This document shows, piece after piece, positions 27,100 through 36,721 of a DNA stretch of 64,000 bases. Numbering within the stretch: position 1 is the first letter of the stretch; every line of letters begins with the position of its first letter. The position numbers and the translations under genes are program-made. Location: NCBI RefSeq assembly GCF_001904615.1, contig NZ_MRBY01000004.1:1-64000 (forward strand), written 5' to 3'. Origin of the DNA: [Limnothrix rosea] IAM M-220 (GTDB taxonomy: Bacteria > Cyanobacteriota > Cyanobacteriia > Cyanobacteriales > MRBY01). The notes under the pieces were generated by a model. It searched no databases, had not been told where the DNA came from, and saw only the letters and a program-made list of their open reading frames with translations.

Positions 27100-28938
27100 A
27101 TGGGCTGGCAATGGTGGTTAGGAAGATTTGGGGTGTTGGGTTTGGTGTCGATAGTTTGCCTCGGTGATACCTCTGAAAGGGCGATCGCCCAGCCCCAGTG
27201 GTCAGAGCAGGATATTTTACCGAATAGCGTCTACAGCGCAGACATACAGCTACCGCTACGTTACGAGCCGATTCCCCAAGAGTTTATGCGCCTCGGCCAA
27301 GGGCTGGAAACCATGAAATACCGTTGGCAGAGCAGTCAACTCACCTACCAAGCCCAACAGACTTTAGGACACAACAGCGCCGATGCCCACAAAATGAATG
27401 AGGCGGCCCATCAAGATTTTCTCGACAAAATCCAGCGCAAAATTGATACCTATTACTATTTTGTGGAAGCAAGGGAATTTGCCTTAGCGACGGCTGAGGC
27501 GCGGGACATCGGTCAATTAGTCGGTACGGCTCACCAACAGCAAACACCGACGGAAACATCGGAAATTCGCGCCATTTGGTTAGATCGTGGCGCAATTGTA
27601 GCGGCAAAAAATGAAGTTGGTTTAGCAAAGGTGTTTGATCGTTTTGCCCAGGCCGGCATGAATGTCGTATTTATGGAAACGGTAAATGCTAGCTACCCGA
27701 TTTTTCCGAGTACTGTTGCGCCAGAACAAAATCCGGCTTTAAAGGGTTGGGATGCCCTCGCCAGCGGCGTTAAACTTGCCCATGCTCGTGGGATGGAATT
27801 GCATGCTTGGAGTTGGATTTTTGCCGCAGCGAACCAACGCCATAACGAAATTATGGGTCAGCCTCGGTATTATTTGGGGCCTGTGTTGAGTAAAAATCCA
27901 GACTGGGTAGCGGGCGATCGCCGGGGTGAGCCGTTCCATTACCGTAGTCGTAAGGCGTTTTTTGATCCCGCTCATCCTGAAGTGCAGGCCTATCTCATCG
28001 ATTTACTGACGGAAATTGCGACAAAGTATGACGTTGACGGTATCCAGTTTGATTATATTCGCTACCCTTTCCATGAGGTCACTCGCAATGAAGTGTATGG
28101 GTTTGGGGATGCTGGACGGGAAAAGTTTCGGCGCAATGGTTATCGTGATCCGACCCTATTACAAGTTGGCGATCGCCACTGGCAAGCATGGCAAGATTTT
28201 CGAGTGGAACAAGTAGACCAGTTTGTCGAGAAAGCCAGTCGCACCCTAAAGCAACAGCGACCAGACTTAACCCTATCCGCTGCCGTTTTTGCCCTACCCC
28301 GCACCCAACGCCTCGAACAAATCCAACAAAACTGGGAGGCTTGGATCGAAAACGGTGACCTCGATCTCCTCGTACCCATGACCTATGCCAACAATGCTCC
28401 AGCCTTAGCAGAACTAACCGAGAATTTACTCCGCTCATTTCCCCAACGCAGCACGTTGCTTGTGCCCAGTATTCGATTATTAGACTTAGAGTCCGGACTG
28501 GCTCTAGATCAGCGCGAATTATTACGACAGTTACCTACCGCTGGTAACGCTTTTTTTGCTGCCTCTAACCTCAATGCTGATGTTGTTGAGTCCCTCGGTA
28601 CTAGGCCTGCTGTGTTGCCCCACCGTGAACCGTTACAGGCGATCGCCCAGCGTTTCCAAACCCTACAACAGGAATGGTCCCTCAGCTTTGTCGAGACCCC
28701 GTGGGAAGCAGCCGCCACAGTATTTATTCGTAATTTGCAGCAAAGCCAACAAAATTTTAATAAAAAAAACCTACTATTAACTCAGAGCTACTGGGTTGAT
28801 TTTCGACAGGCCTTTCAACCTCACCTTGAAACCTACGCTAAGCAGAACCCTTATCAAGCCGAAGTTTGGCAGCATCGCCTTGATGGCATCGAACAACTCC
28901 TTCACTATGGCGATCGCCAGCTCTCTTTCATTCCCTAG
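27100..28938 (+). CDS. Family 10-like glycosyl hydrolase (GHL10), exported
   Basis: A 612-residue exported protein. The signal peptide starts at MGWQWWLGRFG and ends near the AIAQ. The GHL10/DUF187 barrel begins at EIRAIWLDRGAI (near 162) and includes FAQAGMNVVFMETVNASYP, GMELHAWSWIFAA, the core DVDGIQFDYIRYPF, and DLLVPMTYANN. These are distant relatives of GH13/GH10 enzymes thought to act on surface or peptidoglycan-linked sugars. The start at 27100 is chosen because longer frames overlap the divergent kinase. A sensor kinase starts 11 bases after its stop. Confidence 0.82.
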   Translation: MGWQWWLGRFGVLGLVSIVCLGDTSERAIAQPQWSEQDILPNSVYSADIQLPLRYEPIPQEFMRLGQGLETMKYRWQSSQLTYQAQQTLGHNSADAHKMNEAAHQDFLDKIQRKIDTYYYFVEAREFALATAEARDIGQLVGTAHQQQTPTETSEIRAIWLDRGAIVAAKNEVGLAKVFDRFAQAGMNVVFMETVNASYPIFPSTVAPEQNPALKGWDALASGVKLAHARGMELHAWSWIFAAANQRHNEIMGQPRYYLGPVLSKNPDWVAGDRRGEPFHYRSRKAFFDPAHPEVQAYLIDLLTEIATKYDVDGIQFDYIRYPFHEVTRNEVYGFGDAGREKFRRNGYRDPTLLQVGDRHWQAWQDFRVEQVDQFVEKASRTLKQQRPDLTLSAAVFALPRTQRLEQIQQNWEAWIENGDLDLLVPMTYANNAPALAELTENLLRSFPQRSTLLVPSIRLLDLESGLALDQRELLRQLPTAGNAFFAASNLNADVVESLGTRPAVLPHREPLQAIAQRFQTLQQEWSLSFVETPWEAAATVFIRNLQQSQQNFNKKNLLLTQSYWVDFRQAFQPHLETYAKQNPYQAEVWQHRLDGIEQLLHYGDRQLSFIP

Positions 28939-28949
28939 AAACAGGCCCC

Positions 28950-30854
28950 ATGCCGATAGAAGCGCCCCACCAGAATAAACATCAAAATATTCGTCCCTTC
29001 GGCCTAGGTGACTGGTTCGCCATACCTCCAGTTGATCCCAAAACACAACAGGTAAGACTGCCAAAATCCCTTGTTTGGGCGGTCTGGTTCATCTGTCTTT
29101 TGCCCCTGTGCCTCAATCTGATCGGCGCAGATTTTGCCTCCTACCAGCTCCCCTTTGCGCCAGAAACCTATACTGCTGCGACACCCATTGATGTTTTGTA
29201 TGAAACCCTCAGTGGTAGCTTTACCCATACCATCCTTGAGTGGAGCGCCTTTTGTACCGCGATTTTCACTGTCGTACTCGCTTTTATTCATTTCCGCCTC
29301 CGACAGGATGTCACCACTCCAGTGATCGGTGTTGCCCTACTATGCGCCGGAGTAATGGATGCATTTCACACCCTTGCGGCGGATCGTCTCGTTGAAGCTG
29401 TCGCCGATAATCAAGATCTAATCCCCTTTACTTGGGCGATTTGTCGGATGGCAAATGTGCTTTTAACCCTAATGGGAGTAAGCATTTTCCTCCTTCTAAA
29501 ACCCAAAAAATGGAAAAAGAGCATTTATCTTGTTTTAGGCATTAGTCTTGTCTTTGGCTTGTTATCCTATGGGGTGATTGATCTCGCTGCAACGAGCCAA
29601 AATTTGCCGAGAACGACCTATCCCGACGCATTATTTACAAGACCTTGGGACGTTACACCTCTCGTTTTATTTGTCTTTGCTGGGCTGTTTATTTATCCTC
29701 GCTTTAATAAGAGCTATCCGAGTATTTTTGCCCACTCTCTAATTATCAGCACCATTCCCAATGTCATGACGCAAATTCACATGTCGTTTGGGTCTACGGC
29801 GTTGTTTGACCATCATTTTAATGTGGCTCATTTTCTAAAAATTATTGCTTATCTTGTGCCTTTAGCGGGCTTAATTTGTGACTACTATTACACCTATAAA
29901 AAAGTTGATCTTGTGAATCGTAATCTAAATTTAAAAATCCAAGAGCAAGAAGAAACGGCCTATGCCCTTAGGGATTCAGAACATCTGCTACTCAAAAAAA
30001 ATCAAGAATTACAAGAAGCATTTGTTTCCCTGAAGGAGACGCAAACGCAATTGATCCAAACGGAAAAAATGTCCTCGTTGGGGCAAATGGTGGCGGGTAT
30101 TGCCCATGAGATTAATAATCCGGTGAATTTCATCCACGGTAATGTGATTCATCTGCAACAGCATTTTGAGGACTTAATGGAGTTGGTGGCGCTTTATGAG
30201 GCGCAGTATCCCCAAGATGATGGGGCGATCGCCGAACTGATGGAAGATATTGACTTAGAGTTTTTGAAAGGGGATATGCCCAAGATTTTAACCTCCATGA
30301 AAATGGGGTCTGATCGCATTCGGGAAATGGTGTTATCCCTACGGAATTTTTCACGATTAGACGAAGCTGATATTAAAGCAACGGACTTAACAGAAGGTAT
30401 TGAAAGTACTTTAACGATTCTCAATAGTCGCCTTAAAAACCATGTCGAGGTGGTCAAAAATTATGGCGATTTGCCGCTCGTCAATTGTTATCCGGCACAG
30501 CTTAATCAGATTTGGATGAATTTGATGACGAATGCTATTGATGCTATGGAAGAACGCAAGCAGCAAGATAAGGACTTTAAACCAAAATTAACTTTGAGTA
30601 CACAGGTTATGGATGAAAAATATGTTTGTGTGGCGATCGCCGACAATGGTTCAGGCTTTGATCTGTCAATACGCCACAAAATTTTTGACCCATTTTTCAC
30701 CACAAAACCCATTGGCAAAGGCACAGGTTTAGGGTTATCGATTGTTTACCAAATTGTCGAAAAACACCAAGGCAGAATTGATATGGAGTCACAACCAAAT
30801 CAGGGAACAGCCTTCCGTGTGGTTTTACCGATCAAGTTAATTGAAGTCACTTAA
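28950..30854 (+). CDS. Membrane sensor histidine kinase
   Basis: A 634-residue sensor kinase. The N-terminal 320 residues carry about seven or eight membrane spans, resembling MASE3-type sensor modules ([28 protein letters not shown]). A coiled coil (about 330-375) leads to the HisKA box with phospho-acceptor His in [12 protein letters not shown], the N box [22 protein letters not shown] and [12 protein letters not shown] ATPase motifs. No receiver or output domain is fused and no response regulator is adjacent. It lies 11 bases after the GHL10 gene, implying cotranscription. Confidence 0.88.
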   Translation: MPIEAPHQNKHQNIRPFGLGDWFAIPPVDPKTQQVRLPKSLVWAVWFICLLPLCLNLIGADFASYQLPFAPETYTAATPIDVLYETLSGSFTHTILEWSAFCTAIFTVVLAFIHFRLRQDVTTPVIGVALLCAGVMDAFHTLAADRLVEAVADNQDLIPFTWAICRMANVLLTLMGVSIFLLLKPKKWKKSIYLVLGISLVFGLLSYGVIDLAATSQNLPRTTYPDALFTRPWDVTPLVLFVFAGLFIYPRFNKSYPSIFAHSLIISTIPNVMTQIHMSFGSTALFDHHFNVAHFLKIIAYLVPLAGLICDYYYTYKKVDLVNRNLNLKIQEQEETAYALRDSEHLLLKKNQELQEAFVSLKETQTQLIQTEKMSSLGQMVAGIAHEINNPVNFIHGNVIHLQQHFEDLMELVALYEAQYPQDDGAIAELMEDIDLEFLKGDMPKILTSMKMGSDRIREMVLSLRNFSRLDEADIKATDLTEGIESTLTILNSRLKNHVEVVKNYGDLPLVNCYPAQLNQIWMNLMTNAIDAMEERKQQDKDFKPKLTLSTQVMDEKYVCVAIADNGSGFDLSIRHKIFDPFFTTKPIGKGTGLGLSIVYQIVEKHQGRIDMESQPNQGTAFRVVLPIKLIEVT

Positions 30855-30953
30855 AGTGATCACAAAACTAGTCATAATATCATCCTTGATCCTGACGACA
30901 TCGGCGTTCTATGGGAGTATTTTGGAAGAAAAGCAACAAAACTAGCTTATTTT

Positions 30954-33155
30954 ATGACTAATGCCCAAGAAAAATCCGGTTTAGGGATGTTTGGGGGGGT
31001 TTATACTCCTTCTATTTTGACGATTTTGGGGGTCATTATGTACCTCCGTTTTGGCTGGGTAGTGGGGAATGCGGGTTTGCTGGGAACCCTTGCCATCGTT
31101 ACCCTTGCTAATGTCATTACTTTTCTGACGGCGCTATCTATCTGTGCGATCGCCACGGATAAAGTCGTGCGGGTGGGAGGGGCTTACTATATGATTAGTC
31201 GCTCTCTGGGTCTGGAAACCGGTGGAGCTGTGGGCATTCCTCTATATTTTGCCCAGGCTTTTTCTGTGGCACTCTACACCATTGGTTTTGCGGAAAGTGT
31301 GGTGCAGGTTTTCCCGAATCTGAGCCAGCTTTATGTTGCTTTAATCGTGACTATTTTGGTGGGCGTTTTAGCTTTAACCTCTGCCAGTATTGCCATTAAA
31401 GCTCAGTATTTCATCATGGCGGCGATCGTTTTGTCTTTGCTGTCGTTCTTCTTGGGTAAACCGCTGGTAGAAGCTGGCGATGTTGCCATGTGGGGTTCTA
31501 GTGCGGCAACGCCGATTCCTTTTTGGACAGTATTTGCGGTCTTTTTTCCGGCGGTTACTGGTATTATGTCGGGCGTTAATATGTCGGGTGATCTAAAGGA
31601 TCCGGTGAAGTCCATTCCGACGGGAACCCTTGCGGCGGTGGCGACGGGCTATGTGATCTATATGGTGATTCCGCTCTTTCTCTTTCAGCGGGGAGATACG
31701 GCCAGTTTAATTGATGATCCCCTCGTCATGCAGCGGTTGTCACTGTGGGCACCAGCTATTTTGCTGGGTGTTTGGGGTGCGACTCTGAGTAGTGCGATTG
31801 GTAGTATCCTTGGTGCGCCTAGGGTATTGCAGGCATTGGCAAGGGATGGTGTGTTGCCGCCTTGGCTTGGTTTTCTCGGTACTGGTAGTGGTCGTGATGA
31901 TGAGCCGCGTATGGGCACTATTGCGACTCTTGGGGTGGCGATCGCCGCTGTTTGTATTGGGGATTTAAACCTAATTGCCCCAGTATTGACCATGTTCTTT
32001 TTGACGACCTACTTCGTTCTGAATGTGTCAGCGGGCATCGAAACTTTTTTGCAAAGCCCTTCGTTCCGGCCCACCTTTAGGGTGCATTGGGCGCTATCTC
32101 TACTGGGGGCGATCGGCTGTTTGGGCGTGATGTTTTTGATCAATGCGATCGCCACCGTGGTTGCAGCCCTGATCGTACTTTGTATTTACATTTGGCTACA
32201 GCGCCGCGAAATTGAAACCGCCTGGGGCGATGTCCGTCGGGGTCTATGGATGGCCCTTATTAGTAAGGCGATCTACCAAGTTTTAGGATCTGATGATAGT
32301 AAAAATTGGCGTCCTCACCTTTTAGTCTTGTCCGGTGCACCCCGAAAAAGGTGGTCACTCATTGAGCTTGCCGATGCCTTTAGTCACAACCGCGCCCTCA
32401 TGACCGTTGCTAGTATTTTGCCCACAGGCTCCCGTGATGCGGGCCAACAGCTAAAGCTCGAAACAACAATTCGTGACTACATCAGTAAGCGCGGTATTCG
32501 AGCCTTAGTGCGGGTGAGTACTGCCGAGGATCCCTTTGATGGGGCGATGAATCTCATCGAAACCTACGGCCTTGGTGATTTGGTTCCCAATACAATTTTG
32601 CTTGGAGCCAGTGAATCGCCAGAACGCATTAAAACCTATTGTCAGCTCATCGAAGATATTCATATTGCTGAACGTAATGTCGTGATTTTCCGGGAAAATC
32701 CCCAGTTTATTTTCGGCCAACGCAGGCGTATTGATATTTGGTGGGGCGGTATCCAAACAAATGGAGGTTTGATGTTGATGTTGGCGTATTTATTGCGCAC
32801 CGACATCGAATGGCGCAATGCTCAAATTTATCTCAAGCTGGTTGTCCAGGATGAAGCAGCCGCCCAGGCCGCCAGACAAAACCTTGAAGAATTGATTTCT
32901 GTTTCCCGGATTAAGGCAGAACCCATTGTCATTATTGCCGGCGATCGCCCGTTCGACCAGATTTTACACGAATCCTCAGCCCATGCAGACCTTGTCTTTT
33001 TAGGCATGGCTCGCCCAACCGAACATCCAGATTTTATGCAGTATTACATAACCCTCCAAGAACGGATACAGCCCTTGCCCAGCACCGTCTTTGTCCTTGC
33101 CGCACCAAACTATGCCTTTGCAGAAGTCATCGGCTCCAACCGTGCTGCCACCTAA
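30954..33155 (+). CDS. Cation-chloride cotransporter / amino acid permease family (SLC12-like)
   Basis: A 733-residue APC-superfamily carrier. GVYTPSILTILGVIMYLRFGW near residue 16 is the strong SLC12 (cation-chloride) signature, followed by about twelve membrane spans to residue 425. The C-terminal 300 residues are a soluble domain with a Rossmann-like pattern (HLLVLSGAPRKRW, NTILLGASESPER, ADLVFLGMARP), as in eukaryotic and archaeal NKCC-type proteins, likely regulatory. It stands 99 bases after the sensor kinase on the same strand. Substrate cannot be read from sequence. Confidence 0.82.
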   Translation: MTNAQEKSGLGMFGGVYTPSILTILGVIMYLRFGWVVGNAGLLGTLAIVTLANVITFLTALSICAIATDKVVRVGGAYYMISRSLGLETGGAVGIPLYFAQAFSVALYTIGFAESVVQVFPNLSQLYVALIVTILVGVLALTSASIAIKAQYFIMAAIVLSLLSFFLGKPLVEAGDVAMWGSSAATPIPFWTVFAVFFPAVTGIMSGVNMSGDLKDPVKSIPTGTLAAVATGYVIYMVIPLFLFQRGDTASLIDDPLVMQRLSLWAPAILLGVWGATLSSAIGSILGAPRVLQALARDGVLPPWLGFLGTGSGRDDEPRMGTIATLGVAIAAVCIGDLNLIAPVLTMFFLTTYFVLNVSAGIETFLQSPSFRPTFRVHWALSLLGAIGCLGVMFLINAIATVVAALIVLCIYIWLQRREIETAWGDVRRGLWMALISKAIYQVLGSDDSKNWRPHLLVLSGAPRKRWSLIELADAFSHNRALMTVASILPTGSRDAGQQLKLETTIRDYISKRGIRALVRVSTAEDPFDGAMNLIETYGLGDLVPNTILLGASESPERIKTYCQLIEDIHIAERNVVIFRENPQFIFGQRRRIDIWWGGIQTNGGLMLMLAYLLRTDIEWRNAQIYLKLVVQDEAAAQAARQNLEELISVSRIKAEPIVIIAGDRPFDQILHESSAHADLVFLGMARPTEHPDFMQYYITLQERIQPLPSTVFVLAAPNYAFAEVIGSNRAAT

Positions 33156-33373
33156 ACCATTTAGAAAATATCCTTAGAAAAGAATCCCTCCCTTAGCGGA
33201 CGTAAAAGTGATTCATTTTCAAGACAATAAAACCTAATATTTCTAGCCCCTTGGCGTTAGATATCATCAGCTCCCATATACTGTTCGAAAACAATCACGG
33301 AAGTTACGGATGTCTTCGTTTAAAGGGGCTAAAATGACCCTCAAATCACCACTGTCCCTTCCCTAAAATCCCT

Positions 33374-34477
33374 ATGTCTGAACGGAAAGTTACCGTTTCC
33401 CTTTCGACCTTACTGCTCATCGTCGGTTCAGTATTGTTGCTGTTTCTCCTGTGGCAATTACGCAGCCTCCTTGTGGTGCTCATGATTGCCGTCGTTATTG
33501 CCGCTACCCTTGCCCCAGTGATCCGCACAGCAGAATCCTTCCGAGTACCGCGCTGGCTCGCTGTGATAGGCGTATACCTCGGCTTAATCTCTGTTTTGAC
33601 TGGCGCTGTCCTACTGGTGGGGCCAACGGTGGTTGACCAGATCCAGAAACTGGTGCGCAAATTACCGCTTTATCTAGAAATTCTTGGGGTTTTAGCCCAG
33701 TCCCTGCTTGTTCGTCTCGGTATGACTGAGCCAGATATGCTGAATCAGCTCAACCAACTCTTTGATCTCCAGTCCCTAACCTCTTGGGCCTTCAAATCGT
33801 CCCAGGAAGTGTTAATTCGTTCCTATGGCATTACCCGTGGTGTGATCGGTGGCTTACTAAGTTTGATCTTGGCCTTTTTCCTTTCCGGCTATATGTTGTC
33901 TGGCTCTGATAAATTACTGGCTGGATTTACAAGTCTATTTCCAGAACCCTGGGATAAGCTTTTACTCGCACAGGTTCCGCTGATGAGTGAACGTATGGGC
34001 GGTTATATTCAAGGCCGTATTTTAGTGTCTAGCATTTTGGGGGTTGTCATTACGATTGGACTACGGTTATTGGGTATTTCTGATTTAGCTTTAGGTTTAG
34101 GGGTGATTGCCGGTGGCACAAACTTGATTCCATTTTTTGGGCCAGTTTTAGGGGCTATTCCCGCGCTCATTGTGGCGATCGCCCAAGGTGGCTGGACATT
34201 TTTATGGGTATTCCTACTATTTTTGATGATTCAAAATCTCGAAACCTACGTTCTTGACCCATTACTCGTTGGCTCGTCCGTAAAAGTTAATCCCCTCTAC
34301 CAGCTACTTGCCGTCCTCGGAGGCGCACAAGTACTCGGTATTTTAGGAGCTGTGATTGTTCCCCCTTGGGTTGCTGGCGCTGCAGTGCTACTGGACAATC
34401 TTTATCTCAAGCCCAAAATTGCCATCCCTTCAAAGGTGCTATCACCCTTCGACAACCTTACATCCCAGAAAAACTAA
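33374..34477 (+). CDS. AI-2E family transporter
   Basis: A 367-residue membrane protein with about eight spans and a central cytoplasmic helix, in the AI-2E/PerM family. Visible markers are MIAVVIAATLAPVIRTAE, GYIQGRILVSSILGVVITIG, and TNLIPFFGPVLGAIPALIVA. Some members export autoinducer-2 or act as Na+/H+ antiporters, and the substrate here is unknown. It is on the same strand as the cation-chloride cotransporter, separated by 218 bases. Confidence 0.88.
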   Translation: MSERKVTVSLSTLLLIVGSVLLLFLLWQLRSLLVVLMIAVVIAATLAPVIRTAESFRVPRWLAVIGVYLGLISVLTGAVLLVGPTVVDQIQKLVRKLPLYLEILGVLAQSLLVRLGMTEPDMLNQLNQLFDLQSLTSWAFKSSQEVLIRSYGITRGVIGGLLSLILAFFLSGYMLSGSDKLLAGFTSLFPEPWDKLLLAQVPLMSERMGGYIQGRILVSSILGVVITIGLRLLGISDLALGLGVIAGGTNLIPFFGPVLGAIPALIVAIAQGGWTFLWVFLLFLMIQNLETYVLDPLLVGSSVKVNPLYQLLAVLGGAQVLGILGAVIVPPWVAGAAVLLDNLYLKPKIAIPSKVLSPFDNLTSQKN

Positions 34478-34760
34478 GCATTTCGTAGATTTTTTCCGCC
34501 TTTGTCCTCTATCTAAAGGAGAAATTTTCCCTAGAAAAGGTGAGATTTAAAGTTTTGAAACAAAAAAATTGTTGAAATCTATGTAAATTAATGCTTTCAG
34601 CGATCCTTTTTCCCTAAAGAGCGCTTAGAATGATGCAGGAAAACCTTAGAATCGCTGTCTTTGGGCCGATTGTCGTTCCGAATGCTCCAGCAGAGTTCTT
34701 GTTTTACCCGGGTTTTTTACATATACTGCTCACAATCACTGAATATTTAGGAGATTCTTA

Positions 34761-35042
34761 ATGAATAAGGGCGAATTAGTTGATTTGGTCGCATCTAAAG
34801 CAAGTATCAGCAAAAAACAAGCAGATACTGTCGTTAGCGCTACCGTAGAAGCAATCATGGAAGCTGTCGCCAATGGCGAAAAAGTGACCCTTGTTGGTTT
34901 TGGTTCTTTCGAGCCTCGTCAGCGTAAAGCAAGAGAAGGACGTAACCCCAAGACAAATGAGAAAATGCAAATCCCTGCAACTGTTGTACCTGCCTTTTCT
35001 GCCGGGAAACAGTTTAAAGAAATGGTTGCTCCCAAAAAGTAA
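34761..35042 (+). CDS. hup: HU family DNA-binding protein
   Basis: A 93-residue nucleoid protein. It has the complete HU fold: helices at 2-38 (MNKGELVDLVASKASISKKQ), the strand GFGSFEPRQRKAREGRNPKT leading into the DNA-minor-groove arm with the proline of QIPATVVP, and the closing helix. It bends DNA as a dimer and is highly expressed in cyanobacteria. The ATG has AGGAG seven bases upstream. An intrinsic terminator follows the gene. Confidence 0.97.
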   Translation: MNKGELVDLVASKASISKKQADTVVSATVEAIMEAVANGEKVTLVGFGSFEPRQRKAREGRNPKTNEKMQIPATVVPAFSAGKQFKEMVAPKK

Positions 35043-35080
35043 AATTAGCTGACGCAGAAAATTAGAATAGTTTTACGGAG

Positions 35081-35117
35081 GCTTAGAATGTCGAGAGATG
35101 ACTTTCTGAGCTTTTTT
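35081..35117 (+). terminator. Intrinsic terminator after hup
   Basis: Stem GCTTAGAA (35081-35088) / TTCTGAGC (35104-35111), eight base pairs with one G-U, followed by six T. Confidence 0.8.
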
Positions 35118-35472
35118 ATGTGGGATATTTTTTGTGGCATAGGGGAGGGTACAGTGTGGAAAAAATGAGCAGAACATCATAGTTTGTTGGTTAATTTTAT
35201 TCCTAGTCTGGGAGCTTTAGGCTGTTTTCTTTGGGTTTGAAAAGTGTTTTTTTTGAAGTGTTTTACTGTAGTCATGGTCGATAAGAGGGGTGGGGATTTA
35301 ACATGTTAAACCTCGATAGGATTAAGGTTTTAAAGTTTATCTGATGTCTAGACTTTGATGGCTTTGGTATATCTTTGGCTGAAGTATTTTGTTTGGGTGA
35401 AGGGTAATGTAAGGCGGTTTGTGTTGGGATATGGCAGGTTGCATATTTTTTTTACTTAAGTTTTTTGTAATT
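35118..35472. other. Spacer upstream of the FAD oxidoreductase
   Basis: About 350 bases, T-rich on this strand, containing the 14-bp palindrome listed separately. No ORF with a credible start, no RNA gene and no second repeat was seen. Confidence 0.5.
35297..35310. promoter_or_regulatory. Perfect 14-bp palindrome, possible operator
   Basis: TTTAACATGTTAAA lies 163 bases before the start of the FAD oxidoreductase gene. Perfect two-fold symmetry suits a dimeric repressor site; the regulator is unknown. Confidence 0.35.
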
Positions 35473-36453
35473 ATGTTGAATGTTGCGGTTGTTGGCGTTG
35501 GTTTAGCTGGAATTTCAGCTGCTGTACAATGTCAAAAACAGGGCTTAAATGTGGCTCTTTTTGACAAATCCCGTGGGGTTGGCGGACGTTTAGCGACCCG
35601 TCGAGGCTTTGAAACTCGTTTTGATCACGGTTTACCCAGTTGGCAAATTCAAGGCGATCGCACCCAACAATTAACAGAAGAATTAATCGCAGAAAACCTT
35701 CTTAAACCTTGGCAGATTGCCCGTACAAATTTTAATAACATTAAGGATTTGCAGGCTTTAGAAACAAAAATTTCTTTGATGGCTCCTGATGGGATGACGG
35801 CGATCGCCAAATATTTAGCCCGTGACCTAACCCTTAATCGTTCCTATCACCTAGAAAAAATTAGTCAGAAATCTAACCATTGGGAACTTGCCTTTAAAAA
35901 TGGTGAAGTTGTAATTACAGAAGCGTTGATTTTAGCGATTCCCTGTCCCCAAGCTTTACCATTAGTAAAAGATTTTATAACAACAGAAATTGGCGATCGC
36001 CTAAAAGCTATTTCCTACGAGGCTGCCCTATCGTTAATGCTTGGCTTTGAAGCATTAGAGCTAAATTTTCCATGGCAAGAACTACGCTTAGACAATCACC
36101 CTATCTTTAAAAAGATTATATTAGATGGACAAAAGCGATCGCCTCGAACACCAACCCTTGTGGTTCAAACAAACGCAACTTTTACAAAACAATATCTCGA
36201 CACCAATGATCTCGAACCAGCAGCACAAATACTCATCACAAAACTGCAAGCTCTCTTCAATTTATCCCAGCCAAGTTGGCATCAAATTCACCGTTGGCGC
36301 TATGCCCTAACCAAAGCTACCTTAGGTGATAATCATCTTGCTCTGCCCACAACTTTACCGCTCATCCTCTGTGGGGACTGGTGTTTAGGGAATGGTATCG
36401 AAGGGGCGATCGCCTCAGGTACTACTGCAGCAAAACACTTTCTAGAAAATTAG
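35473..36453 (+). CDS. NAD(P)/FAD-dependent amine oxidase-like oxidoreductase (renalase-like)
   Basis: A 326-residue flavoprotein. The Rossmann FAD motif is VAVVGVGLAGISAAVQCQ at the N-terminus, then FDKSRGVGGRLATRR with the family's GGR motif and DHGLPSW; the C-terminal FAD-binding segment is LCGDWCLGNGIEGAIASG. The closest class is bacterial renalase-like enzymes, which oxidise dihydropyridine isomers of NAD(P)H, but the substrate is uncertain. I chose ATG 35473 because it begins the Rossmann strand; a frame extending 54 bases upstream adds only hydrophobic residues without a ribosome binding site. Confidence 0.83.
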   Translation: MLNVAVVGVGLAGISAAVQCQKQGLNVALFDKSRGVGGRLATRRGFETRFDHGLPSWQIQGDRTQQLTEELIAENLLKPWQIARTNFNNIKDLQALETKISLMAPDGMTAIAKYLARDLTLNRSYHLEKISQKSNHWELAFKNGEVVITEALILAIPCPQALPLVKDFITTEIGDRLKAISYEAALSLMLGFEALELNFPWQELRLDNHPIFKKIILDGQKRSPRTPTLVVQTNATFTKQYLDTNDLEPAAQILITKLQALFNLSQPSWHQIHRWRYALTKATLGDNHLALPTTLPLILCGDWCLGNGIEGAIASGTTAAKHFLEN

Positions 36454-36670
36454 CGCCGTTAAAGAAAATGCCTCTTTACTAACAGAATTAAAGATAGTTT
36501 TTATATTTTGGGATATCTACCATTAGAAATAGGTCTTTTGACCCTGAAAAAATCAACCAAAGAAAAATGAGTCTCACACTTCTGGTAGGTTTTGCTACTT
36601 TTTAAACATTCATTAATCCATCGCAACTGTTAATTAATACTGTTGGCAAAGTTGATCCCTAAAGAGCCTC

Positions 36671-36721
36671 GCTACCATAAGAAGTGCAGACATAGAAAGA
36701 GAAAAGAAAATATATGGTAGC
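36671..36721 (+). promoter_or_regulatory. Hairpin enclosing the fbp ribosome binding site and start codon
   Basis: GCTACCATA (36671-36679) and TATGGTAGC (36713-36721) are perfect 9-bp complements. The right arm contains the fbp start codon (ATG 36714-36716) and the 33-base loop holds the purine-rich ribosome binding region. A transcript beginning upstream of 36671 could fold to occlude initiation. Confidence 0.5.

Noticed and set aside
34633-34761. 42-codon frame running up to the hup start
   Set aside because: No ribosome binding site before its ATG and it ends exactly at the hup leader; probably untranslated leader sequence.
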